From Variovorax sp. TBS-050B (GTDB taxonomy: Bacteria; Pseudomonadota; Gammaproteobacteria; Burkholderiales; Burkholderiaceae_C): a stretch of 64,000 nucleotides of DNA. The notes beneath the pieces are model-generated. The model was not told where the DNA came from. It did no database searches and was given only the letters and a program-made list of their open reading frames with translations. Numbering within the stretch: the stretch's first letter is position 1; each line of letters opens with the position of its first letter. Below are positions 43,012 through 50,954 of this stretch, one piece after another. Position numbers and translations under genes: made by a program. The stretch lies in NCBI RefSeq assembly GCF_029893635.1, contig NZ_JARXYR010000001.1, positions 434,001 to 498,000 on the forward strand. The letters run 5' to 3'.

Positions 43012-43766
43012 GCGACGACGCGATCCTGCGCATCCGCGGCCTGCGCAAGTCCTTCGGCCCGACCGAGATCATGCGCGGCGTCGACCTCGACCTGCGGCCC
43101 GGCGAGCGGCATGCGCTGATCGGCCCCAACGGCGCCGGCAAGTCCACGCTGTTCCACCTGGTCTCGGGGCATCTCGCGCCGAGCGCCGGCGAGATCGTGT
43201 TCGACGGCCAGCAGATCGGCGGCCGCACGCCGCAGGCGATCAACCGGCTCGGCCTCGCGCGCTCGTTCCAGATCACCAACATCTTTCCCCAGCTCAGCGT
43301 GTACGAGAACATCCGCCTCGCGGTCATGCGCCGCCACGGCCTGCAGTACGTCTTCTGGCGCTTCATCGACGGCCACCGCGCGGTCCGCACCGAGACCGAG
43401 CGGCTGCTCGCGCTGGTGCGGCTCGAGGCCCGCGCCACCACCACCGCCGGCGAGATGGCCTACTCCGAGCAGCGCTCGCTCGAGATCGCGATGACGCTGG
43501 CCTCCGACCCGAAGGTGGTGCTGCTCGACGAACCGATGGCCGGCATGTCGACCGAGGAGACGCACTACACGGCCGCGCTGATCCGCGAGGTGACGAAGGG
43601 CCGCGCGCTGATGATCGTGGAGCACGACATGGACGTGGTGTTCGCGCTCAGCGACCGCATCAGCGTGCTGGTGTACGGCCAGGTGATCGCGACCGGCACC
43701 CCGGCCGAGATCCGCGCCGACGCGCGCGTGAAGGAAGCCTACCTCGGCGAGGAGGTGGCCGCATGA
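43008..43766 (+). CDS. livG: ABC transporter ATPase, LivG type
   Basis: Predicted 252 aa ATP-binding subunit. Walker A GPNGAGKST, Q-loop in ARSFQITNIFPQLS, signature region MAYSEQRSLEIAM (LivG-type AYGEQ with Ser in place of Gly), Walker B VVLLDEPMAGMS and the H-switch in MIVEHDMDVVF. It energises uptake with the LivF-type partner encoded next. Starts and ends in 4 bp overlaps, so the four cytoplasmic and membrane subunits are translated as a coupled unit. Confidence 0.93.
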   Translation: MSDDAILRIRGLRKSFGPTEIMRGVDLDLRPGERHALIGPNGAGKSTLFHLVSGHLAPSAGEIVFDGQQIGGRTPQAINRLGLARSFQITNIFPQLSVYENIRLAVMRRHGLQYVFWRFIDGHRAVRTETERLLALVRLEARATTTAGEMAYSEQRSLEIAMTLASDPKVVLLDEPMAGMSTEETHYTAALIREVTKGRALMIVEHDMDVVFALSDRISVLVYGQVIATGTPAEIRADARVKEAYLGEEVAA

Positions 43767-44497
43767 GCACGCCTTCCGCGCCGGCCGCCGGCACGCTGCT
43801 CGACGTGCGCGGCCTGCACGTGCACTACGGCAAGAGCCATGTGCTGCACGGCGTCGACCTGCGCGTGGCGCGCAACGAGGTGGTCAGCCTGCTCGGGCGC
43901 AACGGCTCGGGCCGCTCCACCGCCATGAAGGCCGTCATGGGCCTGGCCCCGCCCTCGTCGGGCAGCATCCGGCTCGACGGCCGCGAACTGGCCGGCGCCC
44001 GGCCCTACACGGTCTGCCGCGCGGGCATCGGCTACGTGCCCGAGGAGCGCGAGGTGTTCGCGAACCTCACGGTCGACGAGAACCTGCGCATGGGCGAGCA
44101 GCCGCCCGCGGCCGGCGCGCACCGCTGGAGCATCGAGCAGATGTTCGACTACTTCCCGCGGCTCAAGGAGCGGCGCAACACCCGGGCCGGCAGCATGTCG
44201 GGCGGCGAGCAGCAGATGCTCACCATCTGCCGCTCGCTGCTCGGCAACCCGCGGCTGATGCTCATCGACGAACCCACCGAGGGCCTCGCGCCCAGGATCG
44301 TGGCGCAGGTCGGCGAGTGCATCGTCGACATGCACCGCAAGGGCCTGTCGGTGGTGCTGGTCGAGCAGAAGCTCGCGATCGCGCTGAAGGTCTCGACGCG
44401 CGTCTGCGTCATGGGCCACGGCCGCATCGTCTTCGAGGGCACGCCGGGCGAACTGACGGCCGACCGCCAGCTCGTCGCCGACTGGCTCGCGGTCTGA
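43763..44497 (+). CDS. livF: ABC transporter ATPase, LivF type, with Walker A Lys to Arg
   Basis: Predicted 244 aa. Family features are clear: LDVRGLHVHYGKSHVLHG, GIGYVPEEREVFANLTV, SMSGGEQQMLTICRSL, LMLIDEPTEGLAP, VVLVEQKLAIAL. The P-loop reads GRNGSGRST, so the invariant nucleotide-binding Lys is Arg51. ATP binding may be weakened and the site may be catalytically degenerate, with the LivG-type subunit doing most of the hydrolysis. Some LivF proteins of this clade may share the substitution, which I cannot check here. Confidence 0.92.
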   Translation: MSTPSAPAAGTLLDVRGLHVHYGKSHVLHGVDLRVARNEVVSLLGRNGSGRSTAMKAVMGLAPPSSGSIRLDGRELAGARPYTVCRAGIGYVPEEREVFANLTVDENLRMGEQPPAAGAHRWSIEQMFDYFPRLKERRNTRAGSMSGGEQQMLTICRSLLGNPRLMLIDEPTEGLAPRIVAQVGECIVDMHRKGLSVVLVEQKLAIALKVSTRVCVMGHGRIVFEGTPGELTADRQLVADWLAV

Positions 44498-44545
44498 CGG
44501 CGCTTCCGCCGCTTCCTTCACAGCTTTCATCCACCGACGACAACC

Positions 44546-45487
44546 ATGGCAAGAACCCAAGACAAGGTCATCATCTCCTGCGCGGTCACGGGCTCGGTCC
44601 ACACGCCGAGCATGTCCGAGCACCTCGCGCTCACGCCGGACCAGATCGCCGAACAGTCGATCGAGGCCGCCGAGGCCGGCGCCGCGATCCTGCACCTGCA
44701 TGCGCGCGATCCGCGCGACGGGCGCCCTTCGGCCGATCCGAAGGTGTTCGACCAGTTCGTGCCGCGCATCCGGGCCGCGACCGACGCGGTGATCAACATC
44801 ACCACCGGCGGCAGCACCCGCATGACGCTCGAGGAGCGCCTCGCCTATCCGCTGCAGGCCAAACCCGAGATGTGCTCGCTCAACATGGGCTCGATGAACT
44901 TCTCGATCCACCCGGCGGCGCGGCGCATCACGAGCTGGAAGCACGACTGGGAGCGGCCCTATGTCGAGGGCATGGAGGACCTGATCTTCCGCAACACCTT
45001 CCGCGACATCAAGCACATCCTGCGCGTGCTCGGCGACGAGTGCGGCACGCGCTTCGAGTTCGAGTGCTACGACGTCGGCCACCTCTACAACCTCGCGCAC
45101 TTCGTCGACGAGGGCCTGGTCGAGGGGCCGCTCTTCATCCAGAGCATCTACGGCATCCTCGGCGGGCTCGGCCCCGATCCCGAGAACCTGGTGACGATGC
45201 GCAGCACCGCCGACCGGCTGTTCGGCCGCGACGGCTACCGCTTCTCGATCCTGGGCGCGGGCCGCCACCAGATGCCCCTGCTGACCATGGGCGCGGTGAT
45301 GGGCGGCAACGTGCGCGTGGGGCTGGAAGACAGCCTCTACATCGCCAAGGGGCAGCTCGCCAGGTCGTGCGCCGAGCAGGTGCGCAAGATCCGCCGCATC
45401 CTCGAGGAACTCTCGCTCGAGATCGCCACGCCCGACGAGGCGCGCGCCATGCTCGGCCTCAAGGGCCGCGACGCGGTCGCGTTCTGA
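44546..45487 (+). CDS. BKACE-family beta-keto acid cleavage enzyme
   Basis: Predicted 313 aa Zn-dependent TIM-barrel enzyme, family DUF849/BKACE (3-keto-5-aminohexanoate cleavage protein type). Zn-site motif AILHLHARDPRDGRPS, INITTGGSTRMTLEERL, EMCSLNMGSMNF and FEFECYDVGHLYNLA (metal-binding Glu) are typical. These enzymes condense a beta-keto acid with acetyl-CoA to give a CoA ester plus acetoacetate. A Leu-loop residue normally used to type the substrate cannot be read here without alignment. The genes for a transporter and two dehydrogenases fit uptake, oxidation to a keto acid and cleavage. Confidence 0.92.
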   Translation: MARTQDKVIISCAVTGSVHTPSMSEHLALTPDQIAEQSIEAAEAGAAILHLHARDPRDGRPSADPKVFDQFVPRIRAATDAVINITTGGSTRMTLEERLAYPLQAKPEMCSLNMGSMNFSIHPAARRITSWKHDWERPYVEGMEDLIFRNTFRDIKHILRVLGDECGTRFEFECYDVGHLYNLAHFVDEGLVEGPLFIQSIYGILGGLGPDPENLVTMRSTADRLFGRDGYRFSILGAGRHQMPLLTMGAVMGGNVRVGLEDSLYIAKGQLARSCAEQVRKIRRILEELSLEIATPDEARAMLGLKGRDAVAF

Positions 45488-45534
45488 TCAGGCCTTTTCC
45501 TTTCCCCCCACCCCTCTCTCTCGCAGGAACAGCA

Positions 45535-46437
45535 ATGAAGAAGCTTTTGGACGGCCACGTGGCCATCGTCACCGGCGCCGGCAGCGGCCTGGGCCGCGCC
45601 CATGCGCTCGCGCTCGCGCAGCACGGCGCGCGCGTGGTGGTCAACGACGTGGCGGGCAGCCAGCCGGGCTCGCCCGGGCATGCGGTGGTCGAGGACATCG
45701 TGCGCGCGGGCGGCGCCGCCATCGCCGACGGCGGCGACGTGTGCGACTTCGCCGCGATGGAAGCCATGGCCGCGCGCGCCGTCGAGGCCTGGGGCCGCAT
45801 CGACATCCTCGTCAACAATGCCGGCGTGCTGCGCGACCGCAGCTTTTCCAAGATGCCGCTCGACGACTTCCGCCGCGTGATGGAGGTGCACCTGATGGGC
45901 AGCGTGCACTGCACCAAGGCCGTGTGGGAGACCATGCGCGCGCAGCGCTACGGCCGCATCGTGATGACCACCTCGTCCTCGGGCCTGTACGGCAACTTCG
46001 GCCAGTCGAACTACAGCGCGGCCAAGATGGCGCTGGTCGGCCTGATGCAGACCCTGGCGCTCGAAGGCGCGCGGCAGGACATCCGCGTGAACTGCCTCGC
46101 GCCCACGGCCGCCACCGCGATGACCGAAGGCGTGCTGCCGCCCGAGGCGCTGGCCCGGCTGCAGCCCGCCTACGTCAGCCCCGGCCTGGTCGCGCTGGTG
46201 GCCGAGGACGCGCCCACGCGCACCATCCTGCTCGCCGGCGCGGGCAGCTTCGAGAGCGCGCACGTCACGATGACCGAAGGCATCTTCATCGACGGATCGG
46301 ACGAGGTGGCAGCGCAGGTCGCCGCGCGCATGGACGAGATCCGCGACCGCCGCGGCGAGCGCGTGCCCGGCACCGGCTTCGAGCAGTACCAGCTCGAGCT
46401 CGCCAAGGCCGGCTTCGACGTGCCGCTGCCGCACTGA
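45535..46437 (+). CDS. Short-chain dehydrogenase, multifunctional beta-oxidation-like
   Basis: Predicted 300 aa. MKKLLDGHVAIVTGAGSGLGRAHALALAQHGARVVVND in outline matches the (3R)-hydroxyacyl-CoA dehydrogenase/17-beta-HSD type 4 branch, in which the VVNDxxG motif and NNAGVLRDRSFSKM are diagnostic. Catalytic Ser in TTSSSGLYGN and YSAAKMALVG. It would oxidise a 3-hydroxyacyl-CoA-like intermediate. About 45 bp after the BKACE gene and the last of the plus-strand operon; a hairpin follows. Confidence 0.9.
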   Translation: MKKLLDGHVAIVTGAGSGLGRAHALALAQHGARVVVNDVAGSQPGSPGHAVVEDIVRAGGAAIADGGDVCDFAAMEAMAARAVEAWGRIDILVNNAGVLRDRSFSKMPLDDFRRVMEVHLMGSVHCTKAVWETMRAQRYGRIVMTTSSSGLYGNFGQSNYSAAKMALVGLMQTLALEGARQDIRVNCLAPTAATAMTEGVLPPEALARLQPAYVSPGLVALVAEDAPTRTILLAGAGSFESAHVTMTEGIFIDGSDEVAAQVAARMDEIRDRRGERVPGTGFEQYQLELAKAGFDVPLPH

Positions 46438-46452
46438 TCAGGGTTTGCACGG

Positions 46453-46474
46453 CGTCCTGTGCGCACACAGGACG
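46453..46474 (+). terminator. Hairpin after the ABC/BKACE operon
   Basis: A perfect 9 bp stem CGTCCTGTG/CACAGGACG with a CGCA loop, 15 bp after the dehydrogenase stop. No T run follows, so it is not a textbook intrinsic terminator. It may be a Rho-dependent or mRNA-protecting structure. Confidence 0.5.
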
Positions 46475-46482
46475 GTGCGCGC

Positions 46483-46512
46483 CGGTGTCGGGTCCGCACA
46501 TTGGCCGGCGCG
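46483..46512 (+). promoter_or_regulatory. Shared upstream motif, copy 2
   Basis: GGTGTC...CCGCACATTGGC...GCGCG, 105 bp before the tannase-like gene. It aligns base for base with the copy at 38563-38592, including the ACA end of the core. It suggests co-regulation of this gene with the SDR/ABC operon. Confidence 0.45.
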
Positions 46513-46604
46513 GTGCGGCGCGCGAGACTGCGGCGGTCCCTGCAGGACCGGCACCGCCCGCGGTACTGCCGCGAGAACCGAACAACGAACGACATCGGAG
46601 ACCT

Positions 46605-48389
46605 ATGACAACCAGCAGCCATCGAGACTTCGTCCTGGGCGTTGCCGCCTGCCTTGCCGTGAGCGCCACGCTCGTGGGCTGCGGCGGTGGCGGCGGCAGC
46701 GGCGGCGGCTTTCCGTTCCTGCCGCCGCCGGCGGCCGGCCAGCCCCCCGCGCCGCCGCCGCCGCCCGCACCGCCGCCACCGCCGCCGAGCGCGGCCCTCG
46801 GCTGCGAACAGCTCGCCGGCCTGGTCGTGCCCGCCTCGGCGATCGGCCTGCCGACGCAGGGCGCCACCGTCACCGCCGCCAAGACCGTGGCCGCCAGCGG
46901 CACCGGCGCCGCGGCCGTGCCCGTGCACTGCGAGGTCGCGGGCCGGATCGCGCCGGTCGATGCGACCGCGCCCGACATCCGCTTTGCCGTGGCGCTGCCC
47001 ACTGCATGGAACGGCAAGGTCGTGATGCTCGGCGGCGGCGGCTTCAACGGCAGCATTCCCAACGTGAAGGGCAACGTGCCCAACGGACCGGTCGACCAGC
47101 CCACGCCGCTCGGGCGCGGCTATGCCACCTTCGCGAGCGACTCGGGCCACCAGGCCAATGCGCTGGGCTCGCAGGACGGCCGCTTCGGCCTCAACGACGA
47201 GGCCGTGCGCAACTTCGGCGGCGATGCGCTCAAGAAGACCCGCGACGCCGCGCTCGCGATCGTCGAGGCGCGCTATGCCGAGCGTCCGCGCAAGGCCTAC
47301 TTCGCGGGCGGCTCCACCGGCGGGCGCGAGGCGGTCACGGCCATCCAGCGCTGGCCCGCCGACTGGGACGGCGCCATCGCCTGGTATCCGGCATGGAACG
47401 ACGCCGCCGCGCTGCTCGGCGGCCACCGCATGAGCCGCGCGCTCGCGCAGCCCGGCGCCTATCCGAACTCGGCCAAACGCGAACTGCTCTACAAGGCCGC
47501 GATGGAGGCCTGCGACGCGCTCGACGGCGTGGCGGACGGGCTCATCAGCCAGCAGACGCTGTGCAATGCGCGCTTCGACCCGGCCACCGCTACGCTCGCG
47601 GGCCAGCCGCTGCGCTGCGCGGGCGGCGCCGACACCGGCGACACCTGCCTGTCGGATGCGCAGATCACCGCGATGAAGACCATCGACAGCGCGACCCAGT
47701 TCCGCTTCCCGCTCGCGAGCGGCGAGACGCAGTACCCGGGCTACAACATCTGGGGCGCGGACCCCGGCATCACCACCTGGACCTCGCCGCTCGAGCCGGT
47801 CGTCACCTTCCTGGCCTTCGGCACCACGCAGCCCGCGAACCCAATGCCCGCGAGCGCGCCGTACATCAGCGTGCTGACCGACCAGTGGATCAAGTACTCG
47901 GTCACGCGCGATCCGGCCTTCGATTCGCTCTCGCTCGATCCCGAGGACCCGGGCCCGTGGGCCAGCCGCATCAGCGCGCTGAGCACCCAGCTCGACGCCA
48001 GCACCGACATCTCGGCCTTCAAGGCGCGCGGCGGCAAGCTGCTGCTCGCCCACGGCCTGGCCGACGTGCTGGTCAGCACCCGCGCCACGGAGCAGTACTA
48101 CCAGCGGCTGCAGGCCCGCATGGGGCCGGCGGAGATCGACACCTTCGTGCGCTACTACGAAGTGCCCGGCCTCGGCCATGCGATCAGCAGCGTGTTCAAC
48201 GCGAGCTGGGATTCGCTGACCGCGCTCGAGGCCTGGGCCGAGCGGGGCACCGCGCCCGCCGGGCAGGTGACGACCGACACCGCCGGCGTGCCGGGCCGCA
48301 CGCGGCCGCTGTGCGACTACCCGAAGTGGCCGCAGTACAAGGGCACGGGCGACGTCAACCTCGCGGCCTCGTTCCAGTGCGTGCGCTGA
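46605..48389 (+). CDS. Tannase/feruloyl esterase-family lipoprotein
   Basis: Predicted 594 aa. Lipobox LVGC at residue about 26, followed by a Gly/Pro-rich linker (polyproline PPPPPAPPPPPP). The tannase domain has nucleophile Ser237 in AGGSTGGREA, the calcium-loop-like CDALDGVADGLI, LLLAHGLADVLVS and His in PGLGHAISS. The family hydrolyses ester-linked hydroxycinnamates or galloyl/terephthalate-type esters, here anchored at the outer or inner membrane by the lipid. A GGAG precedes the ATG. Placed after a transport-and-catabolism operon and sharing its promoter motif, it could release the imported aromatic acid. Confidence 0.9.
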   Translation: MTTSSHRDFVLGVAACLAVSATLVGCGGGGGSGGGFPFLPPPAAGQPPAPPPPPAPPPPPPSAALGCEQLAGLVVPASAIGLPTQGATVTAAKTVAASGTGAAAVPVHCEVAGRIAPVDATAPDIRFAVALPTAWNGKVVMLGGGGFNGSIPNVKGNVPNGPVDQPTPLGRGYATFASDSGHQANALGSQDGRFGLNDEAVRNFGGDALKKTRDAALAIVEARYAERPRKAYFAGGSTGGREAVTAIQRWPADWDGAIAWYPAWNDAAALLGGHRMSRALAQPGAYPNSAKRELLYKAAMEACDALDGVADGLISQQTLCNARFDPATATLAGQPLRCAGGADTGDTCLSDAQITAMKTIDSATQFRFPLASGETQYPGYNIWGADPGITTWTSPLEPVVTFLAFGTTQPANPMPASAPYISVLTDQWIKYSVTRDPAFDSLSLDPEDPGPWASRISALSTQLDASTDISAFKARGGKLLLAHGLADVLVSTRATEQYYQRLQARMGPAEIDTFVRYYEVPGLGHAISSVFNASWDSLTALEAWAERGTAPAGQVTTDTAGVPGRTRPLCDYPKWPQYKGTGDVNLAASFQCVR

Positions 48390-48408
48390 GGCGCGGCACC
48401 GGTCGGGC

Positions 48409-48612
48409 TCAGGTCTTCGAGGCCGTGCGCTCCGCGTTGCTGCTGCTGCGCGAGCCCTTCAGGTGCAGTTCGATGTCGGCGGGCTTGGGCCCGACGGCGC
48501 GGATGGCTTCCTCGATCTGCTCGGGCGTGGCGTCGAGCTTCTTCGCGAGGGCCTGAACGGCGGCGGCGTCGCCGGCGTCGATGGTCTGGGAGGTGGTGTC
48601 TTGCGGGTTCAT
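48409..48612 (-). CDS. DUF3606 small protein
   Basis: Predicted 67 aa. ATG at 48612 with GGA upstream. The core LAKKLDATPEQIEEAIRAVGPKPADIELHL is the DUF3606 helix-turn (YWT...FGVTxEQLxxAVxxVG). The family is common and uncharacterised in Burkholderiales and is probably small and cytosolic. The tail is Ser/Arg-rich (KGSRSSSNAERTASKT). Convergent with the esterase gene. Confidence 0.8.
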   Translation of the reverse strand: MNPQDTTSQTIDAGDAAAVQALAKKLDATPEQIEEAIRAVGPKPADIELHLKGSRSSSNAERTASKT

Positions 48613-48712
48613 GGTGGCTTTCCGTTGCAGCGGATGTTTCGCTGTGGATCGGCAAAGCCTAGGCACTGCGACCGGCGCCGCCGTCGGCCGGCGGCGGCGC
48701 GTGCCGTAGGAA

Positions 48713-49654
48713 TCAGCCCGCGCCGGCCCTGCGGACCGCGCGCGCGAAGGCCTGCACCGTCGCCGGCTGCGGGCCCGCGCCGCGGCGCGTGAAGAGCCCC
48801 AGCGAGGGCAGCGCGACGGCAGGCTCGACGCGCAGCCGCCGCACGTCGCCGCGCGCGACCTCGTCGCGCGCCTGGTCGAAGCGCACTGCGCAGAGCAGCG
48901 ACGGGTCCATGCGCAGCACCGCGCCGATGGTGACCGAGGACATCACCTCGATCGCCGGCTCGGGCGGATCGACGCCCTCGTTGGCGAACGCGGTCATGAA
49001 GCCCTGGCGCACCAGCGTCTGCTTCGGCGGCGCGACCCAGTCGGCCGCGCGCAGGTCGGCCCAGCGCAGGCCGCGACGCCGCACGAGCGGGTTGGACGCG
49101 GCCGCGAGCACGCAGAGCCGGTCCTCGACCAGCACCTCGGACTGCAGCAGCGGCAGCTCGTCGCCCGCCATCAGCTCGGGCGTGATGGCGCCGAAGACGC
49201 AGTCGAGCTCGCCGTCGAGCAGGCGGCGGATCAGCTCGCGCACCGGGCCTTCGGTGATGCGCACCGAGGTGCCGGGCATGCGCGCGCGCAGCTGCACGAT
49301 CGCCGCCGGCACGGTCGCCGTGACCGAGGGCGCGCCCACGCGCAGCACCGCCGTGGCGCCGCGCAGCAGCGCACCGAGGTCGTCGCCGATGCGCCCGAGC
49401 TCGCTCAGCACCACGCGCGCCCGGTAGATCGCCGCCGTGCCGAGCGCATTGGGCTGCACGCCCTGGTGGCTGCGCTCGAACAGCCGCGCGCCGAGCGCCT
49501 CCTCGATCTCGCCGAGCATCTTGCTGATGGCCGGCTGGCTCAGGCTCAGGCGGCCCGCCGCGCCGCGCACGGTGCCCGCATCGGCGAGCGTGACGAGCAG
49601 TTCGAGATGGCGCAGCCGCAGGCGGCGCAGCAGGTAGTCGGTGCCAGTGGCCAT
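48713..49654 (-). CDS. LysR-family regulator of the CoA-transferase operon
   Basis: Predicted 313 aa. HTH: LRLRHLELLVTLADAGTVRG, LSLSQPAISKMLGEIEEALG, LFERSHQGVQPNALG, of the GbpR/CbbR-like LysR group. The effector domain follows (GATAVLRVGAPSVTATVPA, LLDGELDCVFGAI). GGAGAC precedes the ATG. Divergent from the CoA-transferase gene; the inverted repeat at 49662-49684 begins 8 bp upstream of its start, consistent with autorepression and control of the operon. Confidence 0.9.
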   Translation of the reverse strand: MATGTDYLLRRLRLRHLELLVTLADAGTVRGAAGRLSLSQPAISKMLGEIEEALGARLFERSHQGVQPNALGTAAIYRARVVLSELGRIGDDLGALLRGATAVLRVGAPSVTATVPAAIVQLRARMPGTSVRITEGPVRELIRRLLDGELDCVFGAITPELMAGDELPLLQSEVLVEDRLCVLAAASNPLVRRRGLRWADLRAADWVAPPKQTLVRQGFMTAFANEGVDPPEPAIEVMSSVTIGAVLRMDPSLLCAVRFDQARDEVARGDVRRLRVEPAVALPSLGLFTRRGAGPQPATVQAFARAVRRAGAG

Positions 49655-49661
49655 GTCTCCA

Positions 49662-49684
49662 GGCGATCACCCGGCGTGATCGCC
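49662..49684. promoter_or_regulatory. Perfect inverted repeat between LysR and CoA-transferase genes
   Basis: GGCGATCAC (49662-49670) and GTGATCGCC (49676-49684) with a CCGGC spacer: 9 of 9 paired bases. The inner ATCAC/GTGAT pair is the usual shape of a LysR box. It lies 8-30 bp before the regulator start and 55-77 bp before the CoA-transferase start. Confidence 0.65.
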
Positions 49685-49738
49685 ACCTCACGATTTTCGA
49701 ATTTTCAGGAATGGGGCGAGGCGCTATTGTCGGTGCGC

Positions 49739-50950
49739 ATGAGCATGGCGCAAGACGACGATTCCTCCACGCACGCAGGGCCGCTGCAGGGCATTCGCGT
49801 GCTCGACCTCGGGCAGTACATCGCCGGGCCCGGCGCGGCCATGGTGCTGCGCGAACTCGGTGCGACGGTGACCAAGGTCGAGCCGCTCGCCGGCGACCAG
49901 GCGCGGCAGATCGGCCGCTACGGCGAATCGATGATCCGCGCCTACAACCGCGGCAAGCGCTCGATCGCGCTCGACCTGCGCAGCGACGCCGGCCGCGAGA
50001 CGGCGTGGCGCCTGATCGCGCAGAGCGACGTGGTGATCCAGAACCTGCGCCCCGGCGCGATCGAAAGGCTGGGCCTCGGTGCGCGTGCGGTGCGCGAGCG
50101 CTTCCCGCGCGTCGTGTACCTCTCGATCACCGGCTTCCCCGCGCGCGGGCCGTCGCGCGACCGCCCGGGCTACGACATCGCCGCGCAGGCGGAGAGCGGC
50201 CTGATGTCGGTGACCGGCCAGCCGGACCGCCCGCCGCAGAAGGTCGGCGTGCCGATCATCGATGCCGCCGCCGCCCACCTCGGCGCGCAGGCCGTGCTCG
50301 CGGCGCTCTACGGGCGCGAGCGCAGCGGCATCGGCGAGACGCTCGAGACCTCGCTGTTCGAGGTCGCCATGCACCTGCAGGCGACCACCTGGAGCGACTA
50401 CCTCGGCGGCGCGCCCGAACCCACGCGCATCGGCGACGGGCAGCCCCACAACGCGCCCGCGGCCGAGGTGGTGCCCACGCGCGACGGCCACATCGTGCTC
50501 TCCGCCTATGCCGATGCGCACTGGGCCCGCTTCTGCCGCGTGATGGGCCGCGAGGAACTGGTGCGCGACGCGCGCTTTGCCACCAACGCGCTGCGGGTGG
50601 CGAACCGGCCGGCGCTGCGCACCGTGCTGCGCGAATGCCTCTCGGGCCTGAGCAGCGAGGAATGCGTGGAGAAGCTCGGGCGCCACCAGATCGTGGCGGG
50701 CGCGGTGCGAAGCTACGCCCAGGTTCTGGCCGCGCCCGACTTCGCGCAGAGCGGTCTGCTGGTCGATGCCGCGGCGCCCGACGGCACCCGCTACCGGGCG
50801 CTCGGCCTGCCCTACCGCCTGGGCGAGGCGCCGCGCGCCGCGCCGCCGGCGGCCCCTGCATGCGGCGCCGACAGCGACGCGGTGCTGGCCGAGCTCGGCT
50901 ACGACGCCGCGCAGATCGACGCACTGCGGCGCACCGGCGCCGTGGCCTGA
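49739..50950 (+). CDS. Class III CoA-transferase (CaiB/BaiF type)
   Basis: Predicted 403 aa. LQGIRVLDLGQYIAGPGAAM, LGATVTKVEPLAGDQARQIG, YNRGKRSIALDL, SDVVIQNLRPGAIERLGL and GYDIAAQAESGLMSVTGQPD are the family's linear blocks; the Asp nucleophile normally lies in the GYD segment (GYDIAAQAESG). It moves CoA from a donor such as succinyl-CoA onto a carboxylate, activating the imported acid. The two ATGs at 49739 and 49745 are equivalent. First gene of a plus-strand operon. Confidence 0.92.
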   Translation: MSMAQDDDSSTHAGPLQGIRVLDLGQYIAGPGAAMVLRELGATVTKVEPLAGDQARQIGRYGESMIRAYNRGKRSIALDLRSDAGRETAWRLIAQSDVVIQNLRPGAIERLGLGARAVRERFPRVVYLSITGFPARGPSRDRPGYDIAAQAESGLMSVTGQPDRPPQKVGVPIIDAAAAHLGAQAVLAALYGRERSGIGETLETSLFEVAMHLQATTWSDYLGGAPEPTRIGDGQPHNAPAAEVVPTRDGHIVLSAYADAHWARFCRVMGREELVRDARFATNALRVANRPALRTVLRECLSGLSSEECVEKLGRHQIVAGAVRSYAQVLAAPDFAQSGLLVDAAAPDGTRYRALGLPYRLGEAPRAAPPAAPACGADSDAVLAELGYDAAQIDALRRTGAVA

Positions 50951-50954
50951 ATCC

